Assembly: GCA_903904755.1 (NCBI GenBank)
Contig: CAIVDV010000073.1
Span: 62,001 to 126,000 of the forward strand
Length of the DNA stretch: 64,000 bases
Direction: 5' to 3'
From: an uncultured Acidobacteriaceae bacterium
Lineage (GTDB): Bacteria > Acidobacteriota > Terriglobia > Terriglobales > Acidobacteriaceae
Below are positions 25,704-35,066 of the stretch, piece by piece. The notes under the pieces were generated by a model. The model was given only the letters and a program-made list of their open reading frames with translations, did no database searches and was not told the origin of the DNA. The position numbers and the translations under genes were made by a program. Position 1 is the first letter of the stretch. Each line of letters opens with the position of its first letter.

Positions 25704-28700
25704 ATGCGGAAGACCCCTTTGAGTGTGATGGTGATGTGTGCGGCGCTGATGCTGCCGTGGATTGGAGTGAGCCAGACGGTGCCGGCGCGGGTGGTGATGG
25801 CGGTGAACAACCAGGATGTGGTGACGCTGGCGGGGAATGTGCCAGCGCGGGCGCTGCCGGAGTATGACCAGGGTCAGGTGAGCGGGGAGACGCGGCTGGA
25901 GCGGATGGTGCTGGTGCTGGCGCCGAGTGCGGAGCAGCAGGCGGAGCTGGATGCGCTGACGGAGTCGCAGATGGATGCGGCATCGCCGATGTACAAGGTT
26001 TGGCTGACGCCTGAGGAGTATGGGCGTCGGTTTGGGGTGGCGGATGCGGATGTGGCGAAGGTGAGGGGGGGGCTGCGGGGGATGGGATTCCAAGTGGAGC
26101 CGGTGGCTGCGGGGCGCAGGATGCTGGTATTTAGTGGCACGGCGGCGCAGGTGGGCGAGGCGTTCCATGTGGAACTGCATCGTTACCGGGTGGATGGGGA
26201 GGAGCATGTGGCGAACAGCCAGGACCCGCAGGTTCCGCGGGCGCTGGCGCCGGTGGTTGCGGGGGTGCTGTCTCTGCATGACTTCCGGAAGGCGTCGCAG
26301 ATTGCGAGCAAGCGGGCGGTAGCGGGGAAGGGTGGCGCTGTATCGCCGGAGTATACGCAGGGGAGCACGCATTATCTGTTTCCGGCGGATTTTGCGACGA
26401 TTTACGACGTGAATCCGGTGTACAGCGCGGGCACGACGGGTACTGGGACGACGATTGCGATTGTGGGGCGGAGCAACATCAATTTGTCGGATGTCTCGGG
26501 CTTCAGGAGTTTTGCGGGATTGACGGCGAACCAGCCGGCGATTGTGCTGGATGGCGCGAATCCGGGAATGGTGTCGGGCGATCAGGATGAGGCGACGCTG
26601 GATGTGGAGTGGTCTGGCGCGGTGGCTCCGGCGGCGACGGTGAAGCTGGTGGTTGCCGGGTCGACGGCGACGACGGATGGCGTGGATTTGAGCGCCGGGT
26701 ACATTGTGAACAACAAGGTTGCGCCGGTGATGAGCACGAGTTTTGGGCAGTGCGAGTCGAATCTGGGAGCGACCGAGGTGAATTTTTACAACAGCTTGTG
26801 GCAGCAGGCGGCGAGCGAGGGGATCAGCGTGTTTGTGTCCTCGGGCGACAGCGGTGCGGCGGGCTGTGAGGGTGGCGGGTCGGCAAGCGGGAGCGTTGCC
26901 GGCGTGAACGGGCTGTGCAGCTCGCCGTACTCGACTTGCGTGGGGGGTACGGAGTTCAACGATGCGACGGGGAACTGGTGGGCGGCGTCGAATGGCACGG
27001 GTAGCGGGTCGGCGCTGAGCTATATCCCGGAGATGGTGTGGAACGAGAGCGCGTCGAATGGCGGATCGGGGCTGTGGGCCTCGGGTGGCGGGGTGAGCAA
27101 GGTGTTCCCGCAGCCGGCGTGGCAGCAGCAGATTCAGGGAGCGAACGGGAGCGGGATGCGGACGGTGCCGGATGTCTCGCTGACGGCGTCGTCGCATGAC
27201 GGATACCTGGTTTGCGAGAACGGGTCGTATTACATTTTTGGCGGGACATCGGCTTCTTCGCCGTCGTTTGCCGGACTGATGGCGCTGGCGGTGCAGAAGG
27301 CGGGGGGCAGTGGGCAGGGGAACGCGAATCCGACGCTGTATCAGATGCTGGTGAAGACGAATCCCTTCCATGCGACGCCGAAGGGGAGCAACAGCGTGCC
27401 GGGGGTGCAGGGATTTACGGCTGGGGGTGCGGCGTATAACCTGGCGACCGGGTTGGGCTCAGTGGATGCGAAGGTGCTGGTGACGAACTGGCCGAATGGG
27501 GGGAGCACGGGGACGCCGGCGGGCTTTGCGATGACGAGTGCGGCGACGAGCGAGAGTGTGCTGCCGGGCAAGAGCGCGAGCCTGACGTTGAGCTTGACCG
27601 GGCAGGGCGGCTTTACCGGAAGTGTGCAACTGACGGCGAAGGCTCCGACGGGAGTGACGGTGACGATGAACCCGACGAGCGTGAAGCCAGGGCAGACGTC
27701 TACGGTGACGATTGCGGTGGCGACGAGCGCGACGCCGGGCAGCGGCACGGTGGTGGTGACGGGAGTTTCCGGAGCCTTGACAAGCACGCTCAGCGAGCCG
27801 TTGACGGTGCTGGCGCCGCCGACGCTGGCGATTGCGGCGGGTTCGACGAGCGCAACGCTGGTGGCGGGGAAGACGACGACCATCCCGGTGACGGTGACGA
27901 CGGGAGGCAGCTTTACGGGAGCGGTGGCGCTGACGGCGAGCGGCTTGCCGGCAGGTGTAACGGCGAAATGGAGCGTGGGGAGCTTTAGTGCCGGCGCGGC
28001 GACGACCTCAACGACGCTGACGCTGACGGCGACGACGACGGCGACGCTGGGTAACTCAACGTTGACGCTGAGTGCGAGCGGAGACGGGCTGAGCGCGAGT
28101 GGCAAGGTTGGGCTGACGGTGACTCCGGCTCCGGCGATTACGATGGCGCTGGGTGCGACGAGCCTGACCATGAACTCGACGGCAACGGCGACGCTGCTGG
28201 CGAAGGTGACGCTGGTGGGCGGGGTTTCTCCGACGTTGCCAAGCGGTGCGGTGTTTACGGTGACGGGTTTGCCGGCGGGTGTGACGGGTGCGTGGAGTGC
28301 GGCGGCGCTGGTAAATGGCCAGGTGCAGTCGACGCTGACGCTGACGGGCAGCAGTGCGGCACGGATTTGCAAGCCGACGCTGTCGATTGGTGTGGCGGTG
28401 ACGGATGCGGCAAGCGCGGTGGTGTACAAGGGGACCGGGAGCGTGGCGCTGAGCGTGACGATGACGCCTGCGCTGACGCTGACGGTGGCGAATGCGTCTC
28501 TGACGGTGGTGAAGGGCAAGACGGTGACGGACGCTGTTTCGATTACGACTGGAGGGAGCTTTTGCACGGCGGTGACGCTGAGTGTGACGGGGCTGCCGAC
28601 GGGAGTGACGGCGAGCTGGACTCCGGCATCGGTGAGCCCGAGCGGAACGAACGGGACGGGCAGCTCGACGCTGACGCTGACGGCCAGCTCGACGGCGGCT

Positions 28701-28808
28701 GCCGCTACGGCTACGGTGACGGTGAAGGCCACCGGCGGCGGGGTGACGGCGACCAGTGCCGTGACGCTGACTGTGGCAACAACGGCGAGCGTGAAGCAGG
28801 GCTTCTAG
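25704..28808 (+). CDS. Sedolisin (S53, pro-kumamolisin) with C-terminal Ig-like repeats
   Basis: A 1034-residue secreted acid-active serine-carboxyl peptidase. The signal peptide ends near GVSQT. The pro-domain runs from about 25 to 210 (LERMVLVLAPSAEQQAELDA, SPMYKVWLTPEEYGRRFG). In the catalytic domain, DEATLDVEW carries the Glu and Asp of the triad, SSGDSGAAGC the oxyanion Asp, and GGTSASSPSFAG the Ser at about 516. ATGLGSVD near 610 fits the calcium loop. About 400 residues of Ser/Thr/Val/Gly-rich beta repeats follow, each with a variant of GLPAGVTASWSP; these look like four to five Ig-like modules. There is no sorting motif. GAGGA lies eight bases before the ATG. Confidence 0.93.
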   Translation: MRKTPLSVMVMCAALMLPWIGVSQTVPARVVMAVNNQDVVTLAGNVPARALPEYDQGQVSGETRLERMVLVLAPSAEQQAELDALTESQMDAASPMYKVWLTPEEYGRRFGVADADVAKVRGGLRGMGFQVEPVAAGRRMLVFSGTAAQVGEAFHVELHRYRVDGEEHVANSQDPQVPRALAPVVAGVLSLHDFRKASQIASKRAVAGKGGAVSPEYTQGSTHYLFPADFATIYDVNPVYSAGTTGTGTTIAIVGRSNINLSDVSGFRSFAGLTANQPAIVLDGANPGMVSGDQDEATLDVEWSGAVAPAATVKLVVAGSTATTDGVDLSAGYIVNNKVAPVMSTSFGQCESNLGATEVNFYNSLWQQAASEGISVFVSSGDSGAAGCEGGGSASGSVAGVNGLCSSPYSTCVGGTEFNDATGNWWAASNGTGSGSALSYIPEMVWNESASNGGSGLWASGGGVSKVFPQPAWQQQIQGANGSGMRTVPDVSLTASSHDGYLVCENGSYYIFGGTSASSPSFAGLMALAVQKAGGSGQGNANPTLYQMLVKTNPFHATPKGSNSVPGVQGFTAGGAAYNLATGLGSVDAKVLVTNWPNGGSTGTPAGFAMTSAATSESVLPGKSASLTLSLTGQGGFTGSVQLTAKAPTGVTVTMNPTSVKPGQTSTVTIAVATSATPGSGTVVVTGVSGALTSTLSEPLTVLAPPTLAIAAGSTSATLVAGKTTTIPVTVTTGGSFTGAVALTASGLPAGVTAKWSVGSFSAGAATTSTTLTLTATTTATLGNSTLTLSASGDGLSASGKVGLTVTPAPAITMALGATSLTMNSTATATLLAKVTLVGGVSPTLPSGAVFTVTGLPAGVTGAWSAAALVNGQVQSTLTLTGSSAARICKPTLSIGVAVTDAASAVVYKGTGSVALSVTMTPALTLTVANASLTVVKGKTVTDAVSITTGGSFCTAVTLSVTGLPTGVTASWTPASVSPSGTNGTGSSTLTLTASSTAAAATATVTVKATGGGVTATSAVTLTVATTASVKQGF

Positions 28809-28827
28809 TGCAAGGGGAGCGGTGCGG

Positions 28828-28855
28828 AAAGACCCTGCCTTTGGGCAGGGTCTTT
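28828..28855. terminator. Bidirectional-type terminator after the sedolisin
   Basis: AAAGACCCTGCC and GGCAGGGTCTTT form a perfect 12-bp stem with a TTTG loop, ending in TTTCTG on the + strand and with A's on the other side. It lies between convergent genes and could serve both. Confidence 0.85.
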
Positions 28856-28882
28856 CTGTGTTGGGAGGGATGGCGCGGCGGC

Positions 28883-29704
28883 TTATGGGAGGAGGGCGAA
28901 GGCGTCGCGGATGCGGGCTTCCAGGACGGGGTGGGTATCGTCGAGGGTTTTGGCGATTTCCAGGACGGCGACGGGGACGCTGGCGTGTTTTGCGAGCAGG
29001 TCGAAGGTGGCGGGCCAGTCGATGGAGCCCTGCCCGGGCCAGAGGTGTTCGTCGCGGAAGCCGTTGTTGTCGTGGACGTGGAGGGAGCCGATGCGCGGGC
29101 CGAGGGTGAGGATTGCCTCCCGGATGCCGACGGTGATATTGGCGTGGCCGAGGTCGAGGCAGACGCCGATGCGGTCGAGGTGGCCGGCGTTGAGGATCTG
29201 GATGAGGTGCTCGGGGGTGGTGGGGTCGCTGGTGAGGTTTTCGGCGAGGATGCGGACGCCGAGGGGAGTGGCGAAGGCGTCGAGGTGCTCGAGGGCGGTG
29301 AGGCCGTGCTCGAGGGTGCGGGGCGACCAGGTGTCTTCCTTGTCGCCGAGGTGGACGACGAGGTTGTGGAAGTGGAGGTACTCAGCGGTTTCGAGGGCGC
29401 GCTTGACCTCGTCCATGGCGTCGATGCGGTGACTTTTGTCGGGATGGATGAGGTTGACCATGGGTGCGCCGGCGCGGCCCATCTCGTAGTCGGGAAAGAG
29501 GGGGGCATGCATGGACCAGGGGAAGACGGGGCTGGAGGCGAACCATGCGGCGATTTCGTGGACGTGCTCGCGGCTGGTGTAGTCGAAGTGCTGGCGGGCA
29601 GCAAAGATTTCGACGGCCTGTGCGCCGGACCGCTCGGCCAGGTCAAGCAGGCCGGGATGGAGGCGTTCCTTGAGGAAGAGGTGAGTCGAAAGGCAGTGCT
29701 GCAT
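28883..29704 (-). CDS. Sugar phosphate isomerase/epimerase family protein (xylose-isomerase-like TIM barrel)
   Basis: A 273-residue AP-endonuclease-2 superfamily barrel. Metal-binding pattern residues are visible: the H in PWSMHAPLF, LVVHLG, the E in VRILAENL, the D and H in IGVCLDLGHANI, HVHD near 215, and a late E in AVLEIA. Members isomerise or epimerise sugars, inositols or hydroxypyruvate. The exact substrate cannot be told. It has no signal peptide, so it is cytoplasmic. It lies 127 bp downstream of gamma-glutamyltransferase in the same direction; whether they are co-transcribed is unclear. Confidence 0.8.
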   Translation of the reverse strand: MQHCLSTHLFLKERLHPGLLDLAERSGAQAVEIFAARQHFDYTSREHVHEIAAWFASSPVFPWSMHAPLFPDYEMGRAGAPMVNLIHPDKSHRIDAMDEVKRALETAEYLHFHNLVVHLGDKEDTWSPRTLEHGLTALEHLDAFATPLGVRILAENLTSDPTTPEHLIQILNAGHLDRIGVCLDLGHANITVGIREAILTLGPRIGSLHVHDNNGFRDEHLWPGQGSIDWPATFDLLAKHASVPVAVLEIAKTLDDTHPVLEARIRDAFALLP

Positions 29705-29831
29705 GGCTTGGTATCCCCCGAGGCGCCGAAGATCGGGCCCGATACCTCATTTTCGCACTGAAGCGCGTGCAAAACCTGCGGGGGTGTGAACCATGCGGGT
29801 ACCCGGAGGGGGATTCAGGGTGCGACTGGGG

Positions 29832-31637
29832 CTAGTATCCGGCTGCTTTCCCGTAATGGTCGCGGTGGTCCTGGCCGCCGAGGAGGTCGCCGGTTTTGGG
29901 GTCGATGGCGATGCATTCGCCGTTGGACCAGAAGCCGGAGCCGAAGATGTCGCCCTTGGATTGGAACGAGTATCCCATGCGGGCGAGGGCCTGGCGGGTG
30001 GCGAGTGGGAAGCCGGGTTCGAGGTTGAGGACATCGGGGAGGAACTGGTGGTGGAAGCGGGGAGCGTCGACGGCCTGCTGGATGTTGAGGCCGCCCTGGG
30101 AGGCGGAGAGGAAGATGTTGGCGACGGTGGTGATGATGCGGGGGCCACCGGGGGAGCCGAGGACAAAGCGGAGTTTGCCGTCTTCGAGAACGATGGTGGG
30201 GGTCATGGCGGAGAGGGGACGCTTGCGTGGTGCGATGGCATTGGCGGGGGCCTGGATGAGGCCGAACATGTTGGGTTGGCCGAGGGCGGTGGTGAAGTCG
30301 TCCATTTCGTCGTTGAGAAGGAAGCCAAGGGAGGGCGAGGTGACCGAGGAGCCGTAGTCGTTGTTGAGGGTGGTGGTGAGGGCGACGGCGTTGCCTTCGG
30401 AGTCGACGACGGAGAGGTGGGTGGTTTCGGGGGATTCATGACGCTGGCCGGCGGAGCTGGGTGCTGGGGGGAGGAAGCCGGCGGGGCGGGTGAGGGAGGC
30501 GGAGGGTGTGGCCTTGTCGGAGATTCCGGCGCGCCATGCGTCAGCGTAGGCGGTGGAGGTGAGCTGGGCGACGGGGATGGGGTTGTAGTCGGGATCGCCG
30601 AGGTAGTCGGAACGGTCCATGAAGGCGCGTCGGTAGGTCTCGGTGATGAGGTGGATCCACTGGGGGGAGCGGTCGCCGAGTTTGGCGAGGTCGTAGGGGG
30701 CGAGGATATTGAGGGCGGTGAGGAGGACGACGCCGCCGGAGCTGGGCGGTGGCGCGCTGAGGACGGTGAAGTTGCGGTAGGTGCCGGAGACGGGTGTGCG
30801 CTCGACGACCTGGTATTGGGCGAGGTCCTTGAGAGTGATGAGGCCACCGCCCTGCTTGATGTCCTGGACGAGTTCCTGGGCGAGGGTGCCGTGGTAGAAG
30901 TCGTCGGGGTTGGCGGCGATGCGGCGAAGGGTGCGGGCGAGGAGGGGCTGGCGGAAGAGTTCGCCGGGCTTGTAGAAGTTGCCGTCGCGCTGGAAGATGT
31001 GGCGGGAGACGGGGAATTGGGTGAGGTCGGAGTCGTGCATCTCCTCGGCCTCGTCGGCGGAGAGGAGGAAGCCTTCTTCCGCGAGGCGGATGGCGGGCTG
31101 GGCGAGGCGGGAGAAGGGGAGGCGGCCGTAGTGGCGTGCGGCGTATGCCATGCCGGCGACGGAGCCGGGGGTGCCGATGGCGCGGTAGCCGAGGACGCTG
31201 CCACGGAGGTCTGATTCGGGAAGGACCTTGCCGCTGGCATCGAGATACATGTCGGCGGTGGCGGCGAGGGGGGCCTGCTCGCGGTAGTCGAGAAAGGTGG
31301 ATTTGCCATCGTGGGAGCGGATGAGCATGAATCCGCCGCCGCCGAGGTTGCCGGCGATGGGGTGGACGACGGCGAGGGCGAGCTCGGTGGCGACTGCGGC
31401 GTCGATGGCATTGCCGCCGGCCTGGAGGACTTCAAGGCCGGCATCGGAGGCGAGGTGGTGGACGCTGACGACCATGCCGTGATGGGCGCGGGTGGGCTGC
31501 TGTGTACGCCAGGGGAGGCCGGGGCGGGCGGTGGGGGCCTTGGGCAGGGCGGTCTGGGCCGAGACGGCGAGCGGGGCGAGGGCAAGGGGGGCCAGAGAGA
31601 GGGCGGCGAGAGCGAGAGTAAGGTGGCGTCGCATCAT
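29832..31637 (-). CDS. ggt: Gamma-glutamyltransferase, exported proenzyme
   Basis: A 601-residue Ntn-hydrolase that splits glutathione and other gamma-glutamyl compounds outside the cytoplasm. The signal peptide (MMRRHLTLALAALSLAPLAL) ends at VSAQ. The large-subunit signature GNAIDAAVATELALAVVHP and NLGGGGFMLI are present. Self-cleavage should occur before Thr405 in ETTHLSVVD, which becomes the nucleophile. The small-subunit motif SPGGPRIITTV and a C-terminal GDLLGGQDHRDHYGKAAGY complete the fold. Two adjacent ATGs (31637, 31634) are possible; neither has a strong ribosome site. It is divergent from ispE. Confidence 0.94.
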   Translation of the reverse strand: MMRRHLTLALAALSLAPLALAPLAVSAQTALPKAPTARPGLPWRTQQPTRAHHGMVVSVHHLASDAGLEVLQAGGNAIDAAVATELALAVVHPIAGNLGGGGFMLIRSHDGKSTFLDYREQAPLAATADMYLDASGKVLPESDLRGSVLGYRAIGTPGSVAGMAYAARHYGRLPFSRLAQPAIRLAEEGFLLSADEAEEMHDSDLTQFPVSRHIFQRDGNFYKPGELFRQPLLARTLRRIAANPDDFYHGTLAQELVQDIKQGGGLITLKDLAQYQVVERTPVSGTYRNFTVLSAPPPSSGGVVLLTALNILAPYDLAKLGDRSPQWIHLITETYRRAFMDRSDYLGDPDYNPIPVAQLTSTAYADAWRAGISDKATPSASLTRPAGFLPPAPSSAGQRHESPETTHLSVVDSEGNAVALTTTLNNDYGSSVTSPSLGFLLNDEMDDFTTALGQPNMFGLIQAPANAIAPRKRPLSAMTPTIVLEDGKLRFVLGSPGGPRIITTVANIFLSASQGGLNIQQAVDAPRFHHQFLPDVLNLEPGFPLATRQALARMGYSFQSKGDIFGSGFWSNGECIAIDPKTGDLLGGQDHRDHYGKAAGY

Positions 31638-31832
31638 GTTGTGTGGGAAAAGGATAGCGCGAGCGGGATGAGGGGCGGGAGGAGGATTTTTGGAATTTGC
31701 GAGAGGAGGGTAGATGAGTGGGGAGAAGTAGCCGATAAGCGGAAGGGCGGGGGGTATCCTGTGCCGGGCTGGGAGCCTGGCGGAAAGGGAAACGGGAGCG
31801 ACGGGCAACGGAGTCGCTACAATATCTGAGAT

Positions 31833-32927
31833 ATGCCGACGACGGTACGTTCACACGCGAAGATCAACCTGGGGCTGGGGATAGGTGCGCCGAGGGCGGA
31901 TGGGTTCCACAGCCTGTCGACGGTGTACCAGACGCTGGCGTTGCACGACCTGGTGCGGGTGACGGCGCGGCCGGCGGCGGTGACCGAGATCCGGATGAGC
32001 GCGAGCGATGCGCGGGTGCCGACGGACCACAGGAACACGGCGTGGAAGATGGTGGAGATGGCTCTGGAAGCGCTGAAGATCCATGCCGAGGTGGAAGTCC
32101 ACATTGAGAAGCGGCTGCCGGTGCAGGGCGGAATGGGCGCCGGGAGTGCGAATGCGGTGGCGGCGCTGGTTGGGCTGGAGGCGGAGCTGGCGGCGCATTT
32201 GCCGGGCAGGCAGGCAGGAGGGCGGGGGCTGCGGGGGAGTTTTTCCGCGCTGGCGTATGAACTGGAGAGCGCGGCATGGGGTGCGGAGCGGCTGCGGCTG
32301 GCGGAGCGGGTGGGCAGCGATGTGCCGCTGTTCCTGGTGGGTGGCACGGTGCTGGGGCTGGATCGGGGGCAGCAGGTGTTTCCGCTGCCGGACATTGAGC
32401 CGACGTGGTGCGTGGTGGCGGTGCCGGAGGTAGGGGTGTCGACGCCGCAGGCCTTCCGGGACTGGGATATGGTGTGTGCCGGGGATGGTTTGACCCAGTC
32501 GGCAAGTACAGATAAACTAAATGAGTTGAGTCGCGTCTTTGCAAGCGCCCTTTCGGGAGCGGAGTTCTTCTGGAGCTCTGAGGCAACGGCAGGCTCCTCC
32601 GGTGTCCTTCCCGGAATTGGGGAGGACCTGGCCGGACCGAGAGTGTCCGCGCTTGTCCGCACCGGGATAGCGAACGACTTTGAACGAGTTGTTTTTCCGC
32701 AATATCCCCTTTTGAGTGCAATCAAGCGTACGCTCGCGGCCACCGGTACATCGGAGGCGTCGCTGTATGCTGCTTTGTCCGGGTCCGGCTCGGCAGTCTT
32801 TGGCCTTTACCGGGGCCTGAGACATGCGAAAGCAGCCTGCCAGCGACTGGAGGCGGCTGGGGTGACGAGCTTGTTGACACGTACCCTGCCGCGCTTGGCC
32901 TACTGGCGGGAAATGCTTCAAAAATAA
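31833..32927 (+). CDS. ispE: 4-diphosphocytidyl-2-C-methyl-D-erythritol kinase
   Basis: IspE, 364 residues, the GHMP kinase of the non-mevalonate isoprenoid route. AKINLGL near the start and the ATP loop LPVQGGMGAGSANAVAAL at about 93-110 are diagnostic, and GSDVPLFL and SGSGSAVFGLY complete the family motifs. It is longer than the usual 280-310 residues because of an extra stretch around residues 220-270 (TQSASTDKLNELSRVFASAL and the following Ser/Gly-rich part). Codon use also changes there, from almost all G-ending to mixed. The ispE-tRNA-prs-rplY-pth order is seen in other bacteria. Confidence 0.93.
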   Translation: MPTTVRSHAKINLGLGIGAPRADGFHSLSTVYQTLALHDLVRVTARPAAVTEIRMSASDARVPTDHRNTAWKMVEMALEALKIHAEVEVHIEKRLPVQGGMGAGSANAVAALVGLEAELAAHLPGRQAGGRGLRGSFSALAYELESAAWGAERLRLAERVGSDVPLFLVGGTVLGLDRGQQVFPLPDIEPTWCVVAVPEVGVSTPQAFRDWDMVCAGDGLTQSASTDKLNELSRVFASALSGAEFFWSSEATAGSSGVLPGIGEDLAGPRVSALVRTGIANDFERVVFPQYPLLSAIKRTLAATGTSEASLYAALSGSGSAVFGLYRGLRHAKAACQRLEAAGVTSLLTRTLPRLAYWREMLQK

Positions 32928-32990
32928 GGCAGTTGACAGCAGTGCGGGGAAGGGATGAGTCTTTCTGCGCGGTAGCAGCGGCCGGTATGT

Positions 32991-33064
32991 TGGGCGATCG
33001 ACTAACGGTAGGTCAAGTGCCTTTGACGCACTCAGTCCAGGTTCGAATCCTGGTCGCCCAGCCA
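32991..33064 (+). tRNA. tRNA-Gln (UUG), CCA encoded
   Basis: The acceptor TGGGCGA pairs with TCGCCCA, followed by discriminator G and an encoded CCA. The anticodon stem AGTGC/GCACT closes the loop CTTTGAC, giving anticodon TTG. The T arm CCAGG-TTCGAAT-CCTGG is perfect and the D arm GAC/GTC is short. It sits between ispE and prs. Confidence 0.95.
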
Positions 33065-33195
33065 GCACTCTTCGGGCAGCGTACTTGCTGTGGAGGGGGG
33101 CTGGGGCAGGGGGAAGAGGGATACCCGCGAGGGGTTCGTCTTTCCGAGGGAAAAGCAGGCAGCCAAAGCCAACCAGCTTGGAAGGAGCTATGCAG

Positions 33196-34248
33196 ATGAG
33201 CACGGAAGAGACGAAAGTGACAGTGGACGAGACGGCCCTGGCCGAGAGCGCGAAATCGAAGGAAGCAAAGTTGCCCGCGGAGCGCAAGCGCAGCCGCAGT
33301 CTGAGCGACGACCGTAGCTTCAAGCTGTTCAGCGGAACGGCGAATCGCGCGTTGGCGGATGAGATTGCCGGATTTTTGGGCGTGAAGGTGGGCGAGAGCA
33401 AGCTGCAGCGGTTTGCTGACGGCGAGGTTTACTTCCAGTTGCTGGAGAACGTGCGCGGCGCGGATGTGTTTCTGGTGCAGCCGACGTGCTTCCCTGTGGA
33501 CCAGCATCTGCTGGAACTGCTGATTATGATTGACGCGCTGAAGCGGGCTTCGGCAAAGCGGATTACTGCGGTGGTTCCGTATTACGGGTATGCGCGCCAG
33601 GACCGCAAGGACAGGCCGCGTGTGGCGATCAGCGCGAAGCTGATTGCGGATTTGCTGACGACGGCGGGGGCGCACCGGGCGCTGTTTGTGGACCTTCATG
33701 CGGCGCAGATTCAGGGATTTTTCAATATTCCCTGCGACCACTTGTTTGCGAGCCCGGTGCTGGTATCGCATTTCCGGGAGCTGAACCTGCCGAATTTGAC
33801 GGTGGTTTCTCCGGATGCGGGCGGCGTGGAGCGGGCGCGGTTTTTTGCGACGAAGATGGGCGCGCCGATGGCGATTGTGGACAAGCGGCGTACGGACATG
33901 AACGTGGCCGAAGTGATGAACGTGATTGGCGACGTTCGCGGGCGGACGTGCCTGGTGATTGACGACATTGTGGACACGGCAGGAACGCTGGTGAAGACGG
34001 TGGACGCGCTGCTGGCCAATGGCGCGGCGAGCGTACATGCGTGCGCGAGTCATGCTGTGCTGAGCGGACCGGCGATTGAGCGGATTGCCGCCAGCCGGAT
34101 GGAGCAGCTGGTGGTGACGAACACGATTCCGCTGCGGGAAGCGGCACAGAAGGTGCCGAAGATCAAGGTGCTGTCAATTGCGGGGCTGCTGGGCGCGGCG
34201 ATTGAGAGCATCCACATGGAGACCAGCGTGAGCAGCCTGTTCAATTAG
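33196..34248 (+). CDS. prs: Ribose-phosphate pyrophosphokinase (PRPP synthetase)
   Basis: A 350-residue class I enzyme making PRPP from ribose 5-phosphate and ATP. FKLFSGTANRALADEIA, RFADGEVYFQL, the ATP-contact region YYGYARQDRKDRPRVAISAK, and the PRPP loop VIDDIVDTAGTL near 254 are all present. About 40 extra residues of charged, low-complexity sequence precede the usual N-terminus. The ATG at 33196 is eight bases after GAAGGAG; an ATG at 33190 is too close. It is 131 bp downstream of tRNA-Gln and 155 bp before rplY. Confidence 0.96.
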   Translation: MSTEETKVTVDETALAESAKSKEAKLPAERKRSRSLSDDRSFKLFSGTANRALADEIAGFLGVKVGESKLQRFADGEVYFQLLENVRGADVFLVQPTCFPVDQHLLELLIMIDALKRASAKRITAVVPYYGYARQDRKDRPRVAISAKLIADLLTTAGAHRALFVDLHAAQIQGFFNIPCDHLFASPVLVSHFRELNLPNLTVVSPDAGGVERARFFATKMGAPMAIVDKRRTDMNVAEVMNVIGDVRGRTCLVIDDIVDTAGTLVKTVDALLANGAASVHACASHAVLSGPAIERIAASRMEQLVVTNTIPLREAAQKVPKIKVLSIAGLLGAAIESIHMETSVSSLFN

Positions 34249-34403
34249 GCAGCGCGGGTTGAGAGAGTTTTGGAGTTTTGGTGGCAGGCGGAAGTGAGAG
34301 CCTGCTGCGGAATGCAACCAGGGTGGCGAGCCACCCCGCACAAAGGGAGCGCCAACTGACGGAGATTCCGTGAGCGCGTGCCCGAGAGAGAAATGAGACG
34401 GTA

Positions 34404-35051
34404 ATGGCTTTTGATGTATTGGTAGCAACGCCCCGTGTGGGCAAGTTCAACAAGAATGCGGCACGGCGCGTGCGCGTGGCCGGCAAGATTCCCGCAGTGA
34501 TTTATGGCGCGGGTCAGGAATCGGTTGCCGTGGAGCTGGATCCGAAGGCGGTTCTTCGGATTCTGCATTCGGAGTCGGGCCACAACTCGATTTTTGATGT
34601 GGAGATTGGCGGCAAGGACAAGGCGAAGGCGATGATTGTGGATTGGCAGTATGAGCCGATTCGCGACACGCTGTTGCATGTGGATTTGAAGCGGATTGCG
34701 CTGGACAAGCTGATGCAACTGAGCGTTCGTGTGAAGCTGATTGGCATTCCGGTTGGCGTGAAGGCGCAGGGCGGAATTCTGGACCAGGTTATGCGTGAGG
34801 TTGAAGTTGAGTGCCTTCCCGCGGATATTCCGAGCCACATTGACATCGACATTTCAGAGCTGGGCCTGCATGGCGTGATTCGCGTGAGCGATCTGCCGCA
34901 CACGGGTTCGGTGAAGTTCCTTTCGGCGGAAGACGCGACGGTAGCGCATGTGGTTTCGATTCGCGCCGAAGCTGAGCCGGCTGCTGAAGGCGGTCCTGCG
35001 GAGCCGGAAGTGGCGAAGAAGGGCAAGCCTGAGGCCGAGGCCAAGAAGTAA
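34404..35051 (+). CDS. rplY: 50S ribosomal protein L25 (Ctc/TL5 type)
   Basis: A 215-residue long-form L25, which binds 5S rRNA through its N-terminal domain (residues about 1-95: GKFNKNAARRVRVAGKIPAV, HNSIFDVEI). A Ctc-type beta domain follows (GILDQVMREVEVECLPADIP, HIDIDISELGLH). The C-terminus is an Ala/Glu/Pro/Lys tail (EAEPAAEGGPAEPEVAKKGK). It lies between prs and pth as in many genomes, and is followed by pth after 15 bp. Confidence 0.95.
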   Translation: MAFDVLVATPRVGKFNKNAARRVRVAGKIPAVIYGAGQESVAVELDPKAVLRILHSESGHNSIFDVEIGGKDKAKAMIVDWQYEPIRDTLLHVDLKRIALDKLMQLSVRVKLIGIPVGVKAQGGILDQVMREVEVECLPADIPSHIDIDISELGLHGVIRVSDLPHTGSVKFLSAEDATVAHVVSIRAEAEPAAEGGPAEPEVAKKGKPEAEAKK

Positions 35052-35066
35052 GAGTTGGCTGACGCG

